A stretch of DNA of 64,000 nt from an uncultured Moraxella sp. (GTDB lineage Bacteria > Pseudomonadota > Gammaproteobacteria > Pseudomonadales > Moraxellaceae), in assembly GCA_943908425.1 (NCBI GenBank), contig CALTTC010000002.1, positions 92,024 to 156,023 of the forward strand, read 5' to 3'. A program made the translations under genes and the position numbers. This document shows, one piece after another, positions 10,150 through 20,108 of the stretch (position 1 is its first letter; the number at the start of each line of letters is the position of its first letter). The notes beneath the pieces are model-generated. The model was given only the letters and a program-made list of their open reading frames with translations. It ran no database searches and was not told the origin of the DNA.

Positions 10150-11658
10150 TTATTTGTGCTGGTATGCCAATTTAGCGCCGACAATATAGCCATCATTGTC
10201 GCTAAATTTACCTGCCACTAATTTAGTCGGTAGTTGGGCATTTGCATCACCAAATTTCAAATATTTACCACCAAGCGCAAGCGATAATTCAGGAGTTAGA
10301 CTATACTTTGCGCCAAGCCCAACGCTGTAATAACCCTTGATGGGTCCTAAGGTGCTGACTGGGCTACCTGCACCGCTGTCCCAGCCGATATTACCAGAGA
10401 CAGAAACTTTGTCGCTTAATTTTTTACCCAAACCAAGCTCTACCGCCCACTGGTCTTTTTCATAGCTCACAATCGGCAATCTAGTACCAGTACCTCTCAA
10501 GGCTGCATCGCCATAAGTGGGTGGTCTGATATCAAATTTGCCCCAAGGCACATAACGTACTTTTGCCATCACAAGCGTGGTTGGATTTATCCCTGATTGT
10601 AAGTCTAGGTTATAAGACTCTGGCAAGCTTACCTTAAAATCACGGGTCGTAACCCCTTTCGCACCAAACGCAGGAAACACCTCAGAGATGGTTGATTCGT
10701 GCTCAATCTCTGAGCGGTAAGTCAATGCTGCTTTTAGGGCAATCTCTGGTTTAGTATACGCCACGCCTGCCACCCAACCATAAGATTGATCTGGGCTAAT
10801 TTTAGCATTGTAGCCCGTCGCTGCTTGATAAGCCGTACCACGCAAGTGTACTTCGCCCGTTAGGCGCTGGGCTGCCGGGCCACCATAGATATGAATGTTT
10901 CTATGCTCACCTAATTTTACCCCAAGTAAGGCAGTGATATTATTGGTACGAATATTAACACGAGTAGCTTCACCAGCATTAGCACCAGCGGCGGTAGCAG
11001 CTGAATAAGCAGCCAGGAATCTTTCTGCTTTCGGATTTAAAATCATATTCTTGGCTTGGGCACGCGCATCATACTTATCCAAAGTTGGGTCTTTTTGCAT
11101 CAACTCATCAGCAATTCTTAGCTGCTCTGGTCTATCAACCTCTGATTCCCAAAGCTGGCTTTTTACAAGAAAAACTACATTAGGGTCAGAACTATTCAGC
11201 CCTCTAGCCAACGTATCAACCAAATTCGCTGGAGCATTAGCAAGCCGAGTTCCCGCTGCAAGTGCTGAAAAAGTTGTATATTTATCTGTTGCCACAAAAT
11301 TACTATTGTCTTTGTACTCTACTGCCGCTCCAAACGGCTCATCGTATAAAACACCAATACTAAATCTGTCGTTGATATCCGTTTTTACACCATAGCGAAA
11401 AAAGTCATATTCTTGCGCAATATCACCTGTCGCCCGTCCTTGAACATAAGCATCGGCGGTGCTTGCTCCACTAGGCTTGGCGTTGTCATAACCTGAGACA
11501 TCAGCGTCAATATACGTATAAACCGCCTCAGCATAAGTGCCCTCTTGCAAAAATGCTGAGGTATCTTGTCCAGAACGGTCTAAACCTGCAGCATAGCCCT
11601 GACTTAATAGACCATAACCAACAATAGCTAATCCTAAGCGACCATAAGAAAAACGCAT
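10150..11658 (-). CDS. FadL/OmpP1/TodX family outer membrane transporter
   Basis: An outer-membrane beta-barrel that takes up long-chain fatty acids or other hydrophobic compounds. The 502-residue protein has a Sec signal ending near QGYA-AGLD, and the mature N-terminus (AGLDRSGQDTSAFLQEG) fits the FadL hatch region, which carries the NPA-type plug in other members. The C-terminus (YIVGAKLAYQHK) has alternating hydrophobic residues as in barrel strands. An internal alanine-rich segment (around residues 115-235) forms a large extra domain compared with E. coli FadL (446 residues). It is a single-gene unit with its own terminator; the substrate cannot be read from the sequence. Confidence 0.88.
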   Translation of the reverse strand: MRFSYGRLGLAIVGYGLLSQGYAAGLDRSGQDTSAFLQEGTYAEAVYTYIDADVSGYDNAKPSGASTADAYVQGRATGDIAQEYDFFRYGVKTDINDRFSIGVLYDEPFGAAVEYKDNSNFVATDKYTTFSALAAGTRLANAPANLVDTLARGLNSSDPNVVFLVKSQLWESEVDRPEQLRIADELMQKDPTLDKYDARAQAKNMILNPKAERFLAAYSAATAAGANAGEATRVNIRTNNITALLGVKLGEHRNIHIYGGPAAQRLTGEVHLRGTAYQAATGYNAKISPDQSYGWVAGVAYTKPEIALKAALTYRSEIEHESTISEVFPAFGAKGVTTRDFKVSLPESYNLDLQSGINPTTLVMAKVRYVPWGKFDIRPPTYGDAALRGTGTRLPIVSYEKDQWAVELGLGKKLSDKVSVSGNIGWDSGAGSPVSTLGPIKGYYSVGLGAKYSLTPELSLALGGKYLKFGDANAQLPTKLVAGKFSDNDGYIVGAKLAYQHK

Positions 11659-11863
11659 ACTTGCTCCAAAAGTAAATGAATGTTTACTGATATCTTAAAA
11701 CAAAAAAACCGTTAATTCAAGTAAAAATTTAAAATTTTTTTTACAAGCTAATAATTACGCTACAAAACCCACCCAAAGACAGTAAATTTAGTTAAAACTA
11801 ATCATCCATCTATTTGTTTTATAAATAATTTTTTCTTGCCACTTACTTACTATATTAGCCATA

Positions 11864-11894
11864 AAAATAGCACAGCAATATACCGTGCTATTTT
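11864..11894 (-). terminator. Intrinsic terminator of the symporter gene
   Basis: A 10-bp stem, AAAATAGCAC (11864-11873) paired with GTGCTATTTT (11885-11894), with T runs on both strands. It lies 22 bases past the symporter stop codon. Confidence 0.8.
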
Positions 11895-11916
11895 TTATAC
11901 AAATTTATCGTACACA

Positions 11917-13197
11917 TTAGGCGCGCCAAACTGGCTCATCAAGCGTTTTTTCTTGTTTAGCAACCACAACCACCCCCGTAATATCGCCCACGACATTTAA
12001 AGCGGTTCGCCCCATATCTAAAAGCGCGTCAATACCCAATATCATACCATAAGCCACCGCCACTGCCGAGCCTGCTTGCACAGGTAGCCCAATAGATTCT
12101 AAGACCATAAGTAGCATAATCGCCCCCGCTCCCGGTACACCAGCAGTACCAATCGCACCAAGCACGGCGGTTAGGGTGATTGTCAGCATCTGTGACGCAT
12201 CTAATGGCACGCCCACCGCATTAGCGATAAATATAGCACACACGCCAAGATAGACAGTGGTGCCGTCCATATTCATTGTTGAACCCACGGGCAAGCCAAA
12301 GCTATAGATGTTTTTAGGCACACCCATCGCTTGAGCTGACTGGATAGACACCGGCAAAGTCGCCCCTGACGAACGCGTAACAAAACCCGTAATCAATGCT
12401 GGACGCGCCTTGCGTAAAAAAGTAATCGGCGATAATTTCATCAAAGCACAAATCACGCAGTAAACCAAGGCGATTTGCAATATAAAGCCAATATAAACAG
12501 TCGCTGTTACACTCGCAAGCGAACCAAAAGCTGTCGCCCCATTTTTGGAAAACACAATAAAAATAAGGGCAAAAACCCCAATGGGTGCATACTGCATAAC
12601 CCAGCCAACAATTTTAAACATCGCTTGACTCACCCCATCTACAAAATAAAAGACGGTATCGGCACTTTTTTTGGCAAGCTCGTCGTGGCTATCTCGCCCA
12701 AACGCCAGCGCTATCCCAAAAATCAAGCAGAAAAAAATCATCGGCAGTACTTGCCCACTACTAATCACCCCAATCGGATTGGTTGGCACAATCTCTAATA
12801 AAATCTGTAGCATATTTGGCGCTTCAGCACTCTTGCCCTCTGTCGCAGTATCAGCCATAAGCTCAAGACCTAAACCAGGGTTGATTAATTTACCCACGCC
12901 AAGCCCAATCATAATAGCAAACACCGAGGTCAGCGTATAATAAAACAAGGTCTTAAGCCCAATCCGTCCAAGCTGGGCGGGAGTAATCGAGCTTGCACCG
13001 ACAATTAAAGTGGCGGCGATAACCGGAATCACAATCATTTTAAGCAGGCGAATAAAAAGCTCACCAATCGGTGATAAAATGGTAATCGCCATTTCGGCAT
13101 TTTGAAAAATAATACCGCAAATCGCCCCTAAAATCAGCCCAACCAAAATCCGCACCAACAAATTGGGCTTAAAATACCACGAGAATAAGCCTGACAT
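11917..13197 (-). CDS. Dicarboxylate/amino acid:cation symporter (DAACS family)
   Basis: An inner-membrane secondary transporter of the glutamate/aspartate/C4-dicarboxylate family, driven by Na+ or H+. The 426-residue protein has the family's hallmarks: the serine-rich re-entrant loop SSGATLPVS, the substrate/cation motif NMDGTTVYLGV, and the second re-entrant loop GAIGTAGVPGAGAIML. Eight membrane segments are expected. It is most like GltP/GltT/DctA; substrate choice between glutamate and dicarboxylates is not decidable here. Monocistronic with a terminator downstream. Confidence 0.93.
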   Translation of the reverse strand: MSGLFSWYFKPNLLVRILVGLILGAICGIIFQNAEMAITILSPIGELFIRLLKMIVIPVIAATLIVGASSITPAQLGRIGLKTLFYYTLTSVFAIMIGLGVGKLINPGLGLELMADTATEGKSAEAPNMLQILLEIVPTNPIGVISSGQVLPMIFFCLIFGIALAFGRDSHDELAKKSADTVFYFVDGVSQAMFKIVGWVMQYAPIGVFALIFIVFSKNGATAFGSLASVTATVYIGFILQIALVYCVICALMKLSPITFLRKARPALITGFVTRSSGATLPVSIQSAQAMGVPKNIYSFGLPVGSTMNMDGTTVYLGVCAIFIANAVGVPLDASQMLTITLTAVLGAIGTAGVPGAGAIMLLMVLESIGLPVQAGSAVAVAYGMILGIDALLDMGRTALNVVGDITGVVVVAKQEKTLDEPVWRA

Positions 13198-13655
13198 AGC
13201 CGTACCCTACCCCAAAAAATGCCAACAAAAGATATATTATTGTAACATAAATTAACGAAATACAGCACAATAAAATAATGTAAAGATAATGATACACTGG
13301 GTTATTAACAGTTTAAGCGAAACGGTCGGGCGATGAATGTGGTCGCTGTACTTGATGAACGCCCTGCTTTAAATCAATTAGTACGGCGATAACTGACCAA
13401 ACTGTCGTTATATTAACTTTGGTTAAATTACGATAACTGGGCTTATGTGGTGATTGTGAAAGTTTAGCTGTCAAATGGAATATAGCAAATTAGGAAGTTA
13501 GCCAAAGAGCTTTTGCTTGTATGCGGTGATGGCTTATGTGCTTTTGTTTGTTGTACTTTTTATTGGTTTGACTTTTTGATAAGTTTTTATTAAATCCTTG
13601 GCGCAGCAAGGCTTAGAGTAAGTTTTTGTTTTTTATAAAATTTGCTTAAAAAATT
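13198..13655. other. 458-bp gap with decayed coding remnants
   Basis: No intact gene. On the plus strand an ATG at about 13334 opens a short frame (MNVVAVLDERPALNQLVRR then stop) followed by further short coding-like stretches in shifted frames up to about 13600. This looks like the ruins of a gene, but I cannot name the family. It separates the symporter from yfaE. Confidence 0.35.
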
Positions 13656-13907
13656 TTATGGCTTGATTTTAATTACCCCTTTCACCACACAGCAACACGC
13701 CAAAATCTCATCATCGTCAAGATGGCATAAGGGGGGCAGGGTATGGTGAACACTACCGTTGATGATGCTTACCTTTAATTTGCACACCCCACAATAGCCT
13801 TGACAGCACTCAAAGGTGGGGCGATTTTCGGTGCGAATCAGCCCTGTGAGTAGCGTTTCGTTGTCGTGCAAATAAAAGCGATTGTTGTGATAAAAAACCC
13901 AGCTCAT
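13656..13907 (-). CDS. yfaE: YfaE-like 2Fe-2S ferredoxin, ribonucleotide reductase maintenance
   Basis: A plant-type [2Fe-2S] ferredoxin that reduces the diferric centre of NrdB to help regenerate the tyrosyl radical. The cysteine pattern of the family is present: CCQGYCGVC followed by the distal cysteines in EILACCCVVKG, with the C-terminus VIKIKP matching the E. coli YfaE ending. The start was set at ATG 13907 (MSWVFYHNNRF), which gives 83 residues as in YfaE; an upstream in-frame TTG at 13949 would add 14 residues. It follows nrdB on the same strand after about 210 AT-rich bases. Confidence 0.85.
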   Translation of the reverse strand: MSWVFYHNNRFYLHDNETLLTGLIRTENRPTFECCQGYCGVCKLKVSIINGSVHHTLPPLCHLDDDEILACCCVVKGVIKIKP

Positions 13908-14117
13908 TTTACTTGGCTTATTGTATTTTGACCTATAAATAGACGGCAAAATAAAAACTTAAATTTAAACTATGCTAAGACTGAAAACTAAACTATGTTA
14001 AGATTTTACCTTTTTAATCATTTAAGCCCTTAAAGTTAAGCCTAAAAAGCTTGTTATTTTGCCGTGGTGGTGTTTTTTGTTAATGGTTTTTTGTTAATGA
14101 TTGAATGCCGTTGATGG

Positions 14118-15248
14118 CTATAAGTCAAAATCGGTAAAATCTGCATCGCTAATGCTATTTTCTACTTGACTGACCAAATAACTGCTAATTTCGCTTTCTT
14201 GGGGGGCGACTTGGACATTGTCCGAGCTAAGCCAAGTGTTAATCCAAGGAATGGGGTTGCTGGTTTGTTCAAAGATGGCAGGCAAGCCAATGGCACTCAT
14301 TCTAACATTGGTGATGTATTCAATATATTGGCACAAAATATCTTTATTAAGCCCAATCATTGAACCATCTTTGAATAGATATTCCGCCCATTCTTTTTCT
14401 TGCAGTACCGCTGTTTTAAAAATCTCAATGCTCTCATCTAGGCACTCTTTGGCGATTTGTACCATTTCAGGGTCGTCTTGCCCTGTTCGCATTAGGTTTA
14501 GCATATGTTGGGTGCTGTTTAGATGTAAGGCTTCATCACGAGCGATTAGGCGGATAATCTTGGCATTGCCCTCCATCACTTTGCGTTCAGCAAAGGCAAA
14601 TGAGCAAGCAAAGGACACATAAAAACGAATGGCCTCTAGTACATTGACCGCCACCAAGCACAAATACAGCTGTTTTTTGAGCGTGGTTAAATTAACATCA
14701 ACCACCTTGCCGTTTATGCTGTATTGCCCCTCGCCAAACATATTATAAAGGCTTGCCGACTCGTGCAAATCATCATAATAATGGGCGATGTCCTCAGCCC
14801 TTGCCAAAATATGGTCATTGTCCATAATGTCATCAAAAATCAAGGATGGGTCATTGACGACATTTCTGATAATATGCGTGTAGCTTCTTGAGTGAATGGT
14901 TTCAGAAAACGACCACGTCTCAATCCACGTCTCCAGCTCAGGAATAGACACCAGTGGCAATAGCACCACATTGGGGCTGCGTCCTTGAATGGAGTCCAGT
15001 AGCGTTTGGTATTTTAAATTGGACAAAAAAATGTGCTGTTCGTGTACCGACAGATTGCCAAAATCAATGCGGTCTCGGCTAACGTCAATTTCTTCAGGTC
15101 GCCAAAAAAACGACAGCTGTTTTTCTATTAACTGCTCAAAAATGGGGTGTTTTTGTTGGTCATAGCGAGCAACATTGACGGGTTGTCCAAAAAACATCGG
15201 TTCGGTTAGGGCGTTATTTTTGGTTTGGGTAAAAATAGAGTAGTGCAT
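14118..15248 (-). CDS. nrdB: Ribonucleoside-diphosphate reductase class Ia, beta subunit
   Basis: The R2 subunit carrying the diiron-tyrosyl radical cofactor for deoxyribonucleotide synthesis. The 376-residue protein shows the ferritin-like iron ligands in [15 protein letters not shown] and [13 protein letters not shown], and ends in the acidic C-terminal tail (DADFTDFDL) that docks on NrdA. AAAGGAC lies about six bases before ATG 15248. It lies downstream of nrdA and upstream of yfaE, in the standard operon order. Confidence 0.97.
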   Translation of the reverse strand: MHYSIFTQTKNNALTEPMFFGQPVNVARYDQQKHPIFEQLIEKQLSFFWRPEEIDVSRDRIDFGNLSVHEQHIFLSNLKYQTLLDSIQGRSPNVVLLPLVSIPELETWIETWSFSETIHSRSYTHIIRNVVNDPSLIFDDIMDNDHILARAEDIAHYYDDLHESASLYNMFGEGQYSINGKVVDVNLTTLKKQLYLCLVAVNVLEAIRFYVSFACSFAFAERKVMEGNAKIIRLIARDEALHLNSTQHMLNLMRTGQDDPEMVQIAKECLDESIEIFKTAVLQEKEWAEYLFKDGSMIGLNKDILCQYIEYITNVRMSAIGLPAIFEQTSNPIPWINTWLSSDNVQVAPQESEISSYLVSQVENSISDADFTDFDL

Positions 15249-15422
15249 AAATGTCCTTTAAGTTTTAAAAAGCGTAAGTAAAGTATAAGCTTTAAAAAGC
15301 ATAAGTTTTAAAAATAGCAAGCTTAGCAAATCAGCATTTATTTGTTAAGCCATTAAAATTGATGATGTTGTTTAACAAAATAAAACAGTTGCCCATTTGT
15401 CTAATTTTTGGTGGTGCGATAA

Positions 15423-15458
15423 CCAATAAACCAAGTGAAGTGATGTTGGGTTTATTGG
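15423..15458 (-). promoter_or_regulatory. Hairpin in the nrdA-nrdB spacer
   Basis: The 234-base spacer between nrdA and nrdB holds a perfect 10-bp inverted repeat, CCAATAAACC (15423-15432) with GGTTTATTGG (15449-15458), and no downstream T run. It may be an mRNA stability or processing element that adjusts the NrdA:NrdB ratio; this is inference. The rest of the spacer has AT-rich direct repeats of the type TAAGTTTTAAAAAGC. Confidence 0.4.
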
Positions 15459-15482
15459 CTTGTCTTATTGTCTTGTTTTGTC

Positions 15483-17756
15483 TTAAATTTTACACGCCCC
15501 ACCAGCACAATCGTCAAGGTCGGCTTGGGTGTCGTCCGCTCCGTCTCTGGTGTTATGGTAATACAAGGTTTTAACGCCATATTTATAAGCGGTCAATAAG
15601 TCTTGAATCAGCACTTTCATTGGCACTTTACCGCCGTCAAATTTGGCAGGGTCATAGTTGGTATTGGCAGAAATGCTCTGGTCCACAAATTTTTGCATAA
15701 TACCAACCAATTTTAAATAGCCTTGGTTATTGGGAATTTGCCAAAGCAATTCATAGCTGTCTTTTAATCGCTCAATATCAGGCACGACTTGCTTTAAGAT
15801 GCCATCTTTACTTGCCTTGATAGAAACAAGCCCCCTAGGCGGTTCAATACCATTTGTGGCATTGGCAATTTGGCTCGATGTTTCTGATGGCATAAGGGCG
15901 GTTAGGGTAGAGTTTCTAAGCCCGTATTGCTGAATATCGGCACGCAAACGCTCCCAATCCAAATGCAAAGGCTCATCGCAAATATCGTCTAAGTCTTGTT
16001 TATAAGTGTCAATCGGCAAAATGCCTTGGGCGTAAGTGGTATCGCTAAACCAGTCAGGCACGCCTTTTTCTTGGGCAAGTTTGTTGGACGCTTCTAGCAG
16101 ATAGTATTGCAATGCTTCAAACGTTTGGTGCGTTAGCCCCAATGCCTTATCGTCTGAGTAGCGTGTGCCATTTTTTGCCAAATAATAGGCATAATTGATA
16201 ACACCAATGCCCAGTGTTCGCCGTTTTAGACTGCCATTTTTGGCGGCAATGACAGGATAATCTTGATAATCAAGTAGTGCGTCCAAAGCTCGTACGATAA
16301 GCTCGGCAGGCTCTTTTATGTCGCTTGGGTTATCTATTTTGCCCAAATTGATGGCAGATAGCGTACAAAGAGCAATCTCACCATTTTCGTCATTGATGTT
16401 GTCAAGCGGTTTGGTTGGTAGGGTAATCTCCATACACAAATTGGACTGGCGAATGGGAGCAAGGCTTGGGTCAAAGGCACTGTGGGTATTGCAGTGGTCA
16501 ACGTTTTGTACATAAATGCGTCCTGTGCTGGCACGCTCACCGAGCATTAGAGCAAACAATTCACGAGCAGGGACAACTCGTTTTTTGATGGTGTCGTCTT
16601 GTTCGTATTGGTTATAGAGTCGTTCAAATTCATCTTGGTCGGTAAAAAACGCATCATATAGCCCTGCCACATCTGATGGCGAAAATAGGGTAATATTTTC
16701 GTTTTTGATAAGGCGAGTGTACAGCGTTTTGTTGATTTGCACCCCATAATCCATATGGCGGACACGGTTATCTTCTACGCCACGGTTATTTTTTAAGACC
16801 AACAGGCTTTCTACTTCTAAATGCCACAAAGGATAAAACAGCGTTGCCGCTCCGCCACGCACGCCCCCTTGAGAACAGCATTTGACCGCTGTTTGAAAGT
16901 GTTTATAAAAGGGAATACAGCCTGTGTGCTTGGCTTCACCGCCACGAATGGGGCTACCCAATGCCCGAATGCGTCCAGCGTTCACGCCAATGCCTGCTCG
17001 CTGAGATACATAGCGAACAATGGCACTGCTTGTAGCGTTGATGCTGTCTAAGCTGTCATCGCATTCAATTAAAACGCACGAGCTAAACTGACGGCTTGGC
17101 GTTCTGACCCCTGACATAATGGGGGTAGGCAGTGAGATATAAAATTGACTGGTAGCATCATAAAACCGCTTGACATAGCTTAACCGCTCTTTTGGGTCGT
17201 AGCTTGCAAATAAGCACATACCAACAAGCATATACAAAAACTGTGGGCTTTCAAACACGGCTTTGCTAACTCGGTCTTGCACCAAATATTTGCCCATCAT
17301 TTGCTCAACGGCGGCATAAGCCAAATTCAAATCACGGTCGTGGTCAAGGTAGGCGTTTAATTCATCAAATTCAGCTGGACTGTAATCCGCTAAGATATGC
17401 TTGTCGTATTTGCCGTTATCGGTAAGTTTTTTGACGTGGTCGTACAAGTGGGGCGGTTCAAATTCACCATAGGCAATTTTACGCAGATGAAAAACCGCAA
17501 GCCGTGCCGCCAAGTACTGATAATCTGGTGTTTCAGCAGAGATTAAATCAGCCGCCGCCTTGATGATGGTTTCGTGAATGTCTCGTGTTCTTATGCCATC
17601 ATAAAATTGAATGTGCGATTTTAATTCTACTTGTGAAACTGACACGTTGGTTAAGCCACGTGCCGCCCAATCAATCACTTTATGGATTTTATCTAAATCA
17701 ATCGGCTCTAATCTGCCATCACGTTTGGTTACTTTGATATCATCAATATGGGTCAT
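15483..17756 (-). CDS. nrdA: Ribonucleoside-diphosphate reductase class Ia, alpha subunit
   Basis: The large catalytic R1 subunit reducing ribonucleoside diphosphates. The 757-residue protein begins with an ATP-cone allosteric domain (VTKRDGRLEPIDLDKIHKVI), has the active-site and radical-transfer segments of class Ia enzymes (NLCMEITLPTKPL; MPSETSSQIANATNGIEPPR) and ends with the redox-active cysteine pair CAGGACKI that is re-reduced by thioredoxin/glutaredoxin. AGGACAC precedes the ATG at 17756. Two NrdR-box-like sites lie 114 bases upstream, so repression by NrdR-dATP is expected. Confidence 0.97.
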   Translation of the reverse strand: MTHIDDIKVTKRDGRLEPIDLDKIHKVIDWAARGLTNVSVSQVELKSHIQFYDGIRTRDIHETIIKAAADLISAETPDYQYLAARLAVFHLRKIAYGEFEPPHLYDHVKKLTDNGKYDKHILADYSPAEFDELNAYLDHDRDLNLAYAAVEQMMGKYLVQDRVSKAVFESPQFLYMLVGMCLFASYDPKERLSYVKRFYDATSQFYISLPTPIMSGVRTPSRQFSSCVLIECDDSLDSINATSSAIVRYVSQRAGIGVNAGRIRALGSPIRGGEAKHTGCIPFYKHFQTAVKCCSQGGVRGGAATLFYPLWHLEVESLLVLKNNRGVEDNRVRHMDYGVQINKTLYTRLIKNENITLFSPSDVAGLYDAFFTDQDEFERLYNQYEQDDTIKKRVVPARELFALMLGERASTGRIYVQNVDHCNTHSAFDPSLAPIRQSNLCMEITLPTKPLDNINDENGEIALCTLSAINLGKIDNPSDIKEPAELIVRALDALLDYQDYPVIAAKNGSLKRRTLGIGVINYAYYLAKNGTRYSDDKALGLTHQTFEALQYYLLEASNKLAQEKGVPDWFSDTTYAQGILPIDTYKQDLDDICDEPLHLDWERLRADIQQYGLRNSTLTALMPSETSSQIANATNGIEPPRGLVSIKASKDGILKQVVPDIERLKDSYELLWQIPNNQGYLKLVGIMQKFVDQSISANTNYDPAKFDGGKVPMKVLIQDLLTAYKYGVKTLYYHNTRDGADDTQADLDDCAGGACKI

Positions 17757-17869
17757 TATTGTGTCCTGTTGGCTGGTATTACCTTTAGTATCAAGGCGTT
17801 AGGGTTATCAAGGCATCAGTTATCAAGATGTTGGGCATAAAAATACCGTCCCAATCGCTTGGGTTTATA

Positions 17870-17916
17870 TCACAATATGTAGTGTGTGTATTTTTATAAG
17901 GCACAATATAGACTAT
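17870..17916 (-). promoter_or_regulatory. Tandem NrdR boxes upstream of nrdA
   Basis: Box 1 at 17870-17885 (TCACAATATGTAGTGT) matches the palindromic NrdR consensus ACACWATATATWGTGT at 14 of 16 positions; box 2 at 17901-17916 (GCACAATATAGACTAT) matches at 12. The boxes start 31 bp apart, three helical turns, which is the characteristic spacing of NrdR box pairs. Position and spacing fit repression of the nrdA promoter by the NrdR ATP-cone repressor, whose gene is not in this window. Confidence 0.75.
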
Positions 17917-18069
17917 TTGCAAGCGATTTTCTAGCAAAAAATTTTGTAACAATCCCTTGACAAGCGTCCAAGTTAAGCAGGGCAAGGCGAAACGGTGATT
18001 GGTTTTTTTGTAACTGAATTTTGGGGGGTTTTTGGACAAATAAATTATGGTTTGTCAAGTAAAAATTGG

Positions 18070-18270
18070 GGATTTTGGGGAAGCAATTTTGGTGGATCAA
18101 GTGCTGGGCATTAGTCGCACTGTTTTTTGGTGGTAAAACACGCTTTATTCTAGATTGTTAAAGCTTAAACACTTTTTTGGTGGTAGGATAAAATTTGACG
18201 AACGTTATTTTGATGGTAGGGATAAAGCTAAATGTAGTTGTAATGCTGAGCTGTATTCGGTAATCTAAAG
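18070..18270 (+). pseudogene. Decayed IS1016-type (IS1595 superfamily) transposase fragment
   Basis: On the plus strand, conceptual translation across stops and frame changes gives pieces resembling an IS1016-family transposase: LGISRTVFWW (the helix-turn-helix part, compare LGISRxTAxRYY) and then GRIKFDERYFDGRDKAK (compare the catalytic EVDESYFGG region). Stops and frameshifts are present in between and no terminal repeats were found. It sits in the 0.9-kb gene-free stretch between nrdA and the DegS-like gene; the remainder (18270-18660) holds no gene I can support. Confidence 0.5.
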
Positions 18271-18660
18271 CACATAGGAGGTAAGCAAGAACAAGCCTGT
18301 TCAGCAAAATCAAATCTAACAATGTTGCCTATGAAAAACACTTGCTCAAGCTATTATGCACTTGATATCAATGATTTGCGCATTTATCTTAGGTAATTTA
18401 CTTAAAATTACCTTAACGGCATAAAAAATTCTAGTCACAATCTAACCATATTTTTGGTAATACCGTGGCATTGAAGAATAACGTTTATTTTTTATCAAAA
18501 AATATGAATTTAGATTTTATAGCGCACCATCACAGAAACCAAAAAGCTTAAGACAGTCTTGCACGTTGGGAGCTTGTTTATATCAGCTCTAACCATTTGA
18601 CACAAAACAGCCCACAAAATAAAGTTGCTACCACCATCAATACAGTAGCAACTAAGTCTA

Positions 18661-19917
18661 TTAACGTGGCGGTAGAATTAACGGTTGTCCATCATTACTT
18701 GGGATACGACGAGCCTCTAGCTGATTGGGCATCGGACGTTCTGCAAGCGTCGCCACAACTTCCGCGGTAGCACCTGCTCTTGCGACTTGCAGACGTACCT
18801 GACTGTTTGGCGCTTTTTGGGCAATCATTTGAATCAGCATACTAGCATCATCAACTGGCACACCATCAATCTGTAAAATAACATCACCAGCTTGCACGCC
18901 AGCTTGGGCAGCAGGTCCATTGGGCATCACGCCTGCAATCATCACGCCGGTTGTGCGCTCAAGACTTGCTGGATCACTAATCATTCGCCCAACTTCAATC
19001 CCCAGCCAACCACGACTCACCTTGCCTGTGCTAATAATATCATTCATTACTTTTTTGGCAATACTGATCGGAATGGCAAAACCAATACCCATTGACCCAC
19101 CAGAACGCGAATAAATCATTGTATTGATACCAATCAGCGCCCCCGTGGCATCAACCAATGCCCCACCTGAATTGCCGGGGTTAATAGCGGCATCAGTTTG
19201 AATAAAATCTTCAAAGGTATTCACGCCGATTCCTGTACGCCCTGTCGCCGACACAATGCCTTGGGTCACCGTCTGACCCACGCCAAACGGATTGCCAATC
19301 GCTAAGGTGACATCACCGACGCGCACTGGCGCTTGACGCAAGCTAATGGGCGTAATGTTGGCAAGGTCAATCTTAATCACCGCCAAATCGCTCTCATTAT
19401 CACTGCCAACCACCGTCGCCTTAGCTTTACGCCCATCAGAGAGTGCCACGATGATTTCATCCGCCTTATCAACAACATGGGCATTGGTTAGAATATAACC
19501 GTCGGCACGTACAATCACCCCTGATCCTAGGTTTGTGCTATCGTTATTTTCTGGCAGGGCATAGCCGTGATATTCCAAAAATTGACGAAAGGCAGGGTCG
19601 TTGGCATAAGGATGGCTGATTTTTTGTGTGGTGTAGATATTAACTACCGACAGCGATGCACGACCAACCGCTTCATGATAGGAGGCAACGGGGGCAAGCT
19701 CTACAGCAGGGGCAATCGCAAGGTTATCGTTACTATCAGCCATACTACTTGGAGCAGTTGGCGCAACTTGTGCCTGTGTTAATGGCTCCACCACGCCTGT
19801 TGCGCCTACAGTGCGCTCATTGACAAACCACCAAAACACAAAAGCCAACGTAAAAAACAAAAGCCACGGCAACAGCGTCCACGCCGAGAAACCACGGCTA
19901 TATTTTAAATGATTCAT
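18661..19917 (-). CDS. DegS/AlgW-like periplasmic serine protease
   Basis: A membrane-anchored HtrA-family protease, probably sensing misfolded outer-membrane proteins and cutting an anti-sigma factor of the RseA/MucA type. From ATG 19917 the 418-residue protein has one N-terminal transmembrane anchor (about 14-32), a trypsin-like domain with catalytic triad His147 (TNAHVV), Asp177 (ESDLAV) and Ser250 (NPGNSGG), and one C-terminal PDZ domain. One PDZ and an anchor distinguish it from DegP (two PDZ domains, cleaved signal). AAGGAGAG lies upstream of this ATG; an earlier in-frame start at 19959 is less likely. Confidence 0.88.
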   Translation of the reverse strand: MNHLKYSRGFSAWTLLPWLLFFTLAFVFWWFVNERTVGATGVVEPLTQAQVAPTAPSSMADSNDNLAIAPAVELAPVASYHEAVGRASLSVVNIYTTQKISHPYANDPAFRQFLEYHGYALPENNDSTNLGSGVIVRADGYILTNAHVVDKADEIIVALSDGRKAKATVVGSDNESDLAVIKIDLANITPISLRQAPVRVGDVTLAIGNPFGVGQTVTQGIVSATGRTGIGVNTFEDFIQTDAAINPGNSGGALVDATGALIGINTMIYSRSGGSMGIGFAIPISIAKKVMNDIISTGKVSRGWLGIEVGRMISDPASLERTTGVMIAGVMPNGPAAQAGVQAGDVILQIDGVPVDDASMLIQMIAQKAPNSQVRLQVARAGATAEVVATLAERPMPNQLEARRIPSNDGQPLILPPR

Positions 19918-20108
19918 TACTTTTATACTCTCCTTAACTTTTATAAAACCATTATACAAAATTTAACCGCAAATCCACGTTAATCAATCGCTATTTTTTG
20001 TAGCTTTTAGTGACAACTTGCATAATTTGCCAAGAATTATTACACTATTAACTACTACTGTCAAAAAATACTATCAAGCGCCACTGCCATTCACAATTAA
20101 GGAACAGA

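Noticed and set aside
15359..15574. A 71-codon plus-strand frame between nrdB and nrdA
   Set aside because: It runs into the conserved nrdA C-terminus in antisense and its hydrophobic part comes from a low-complexity spacer.
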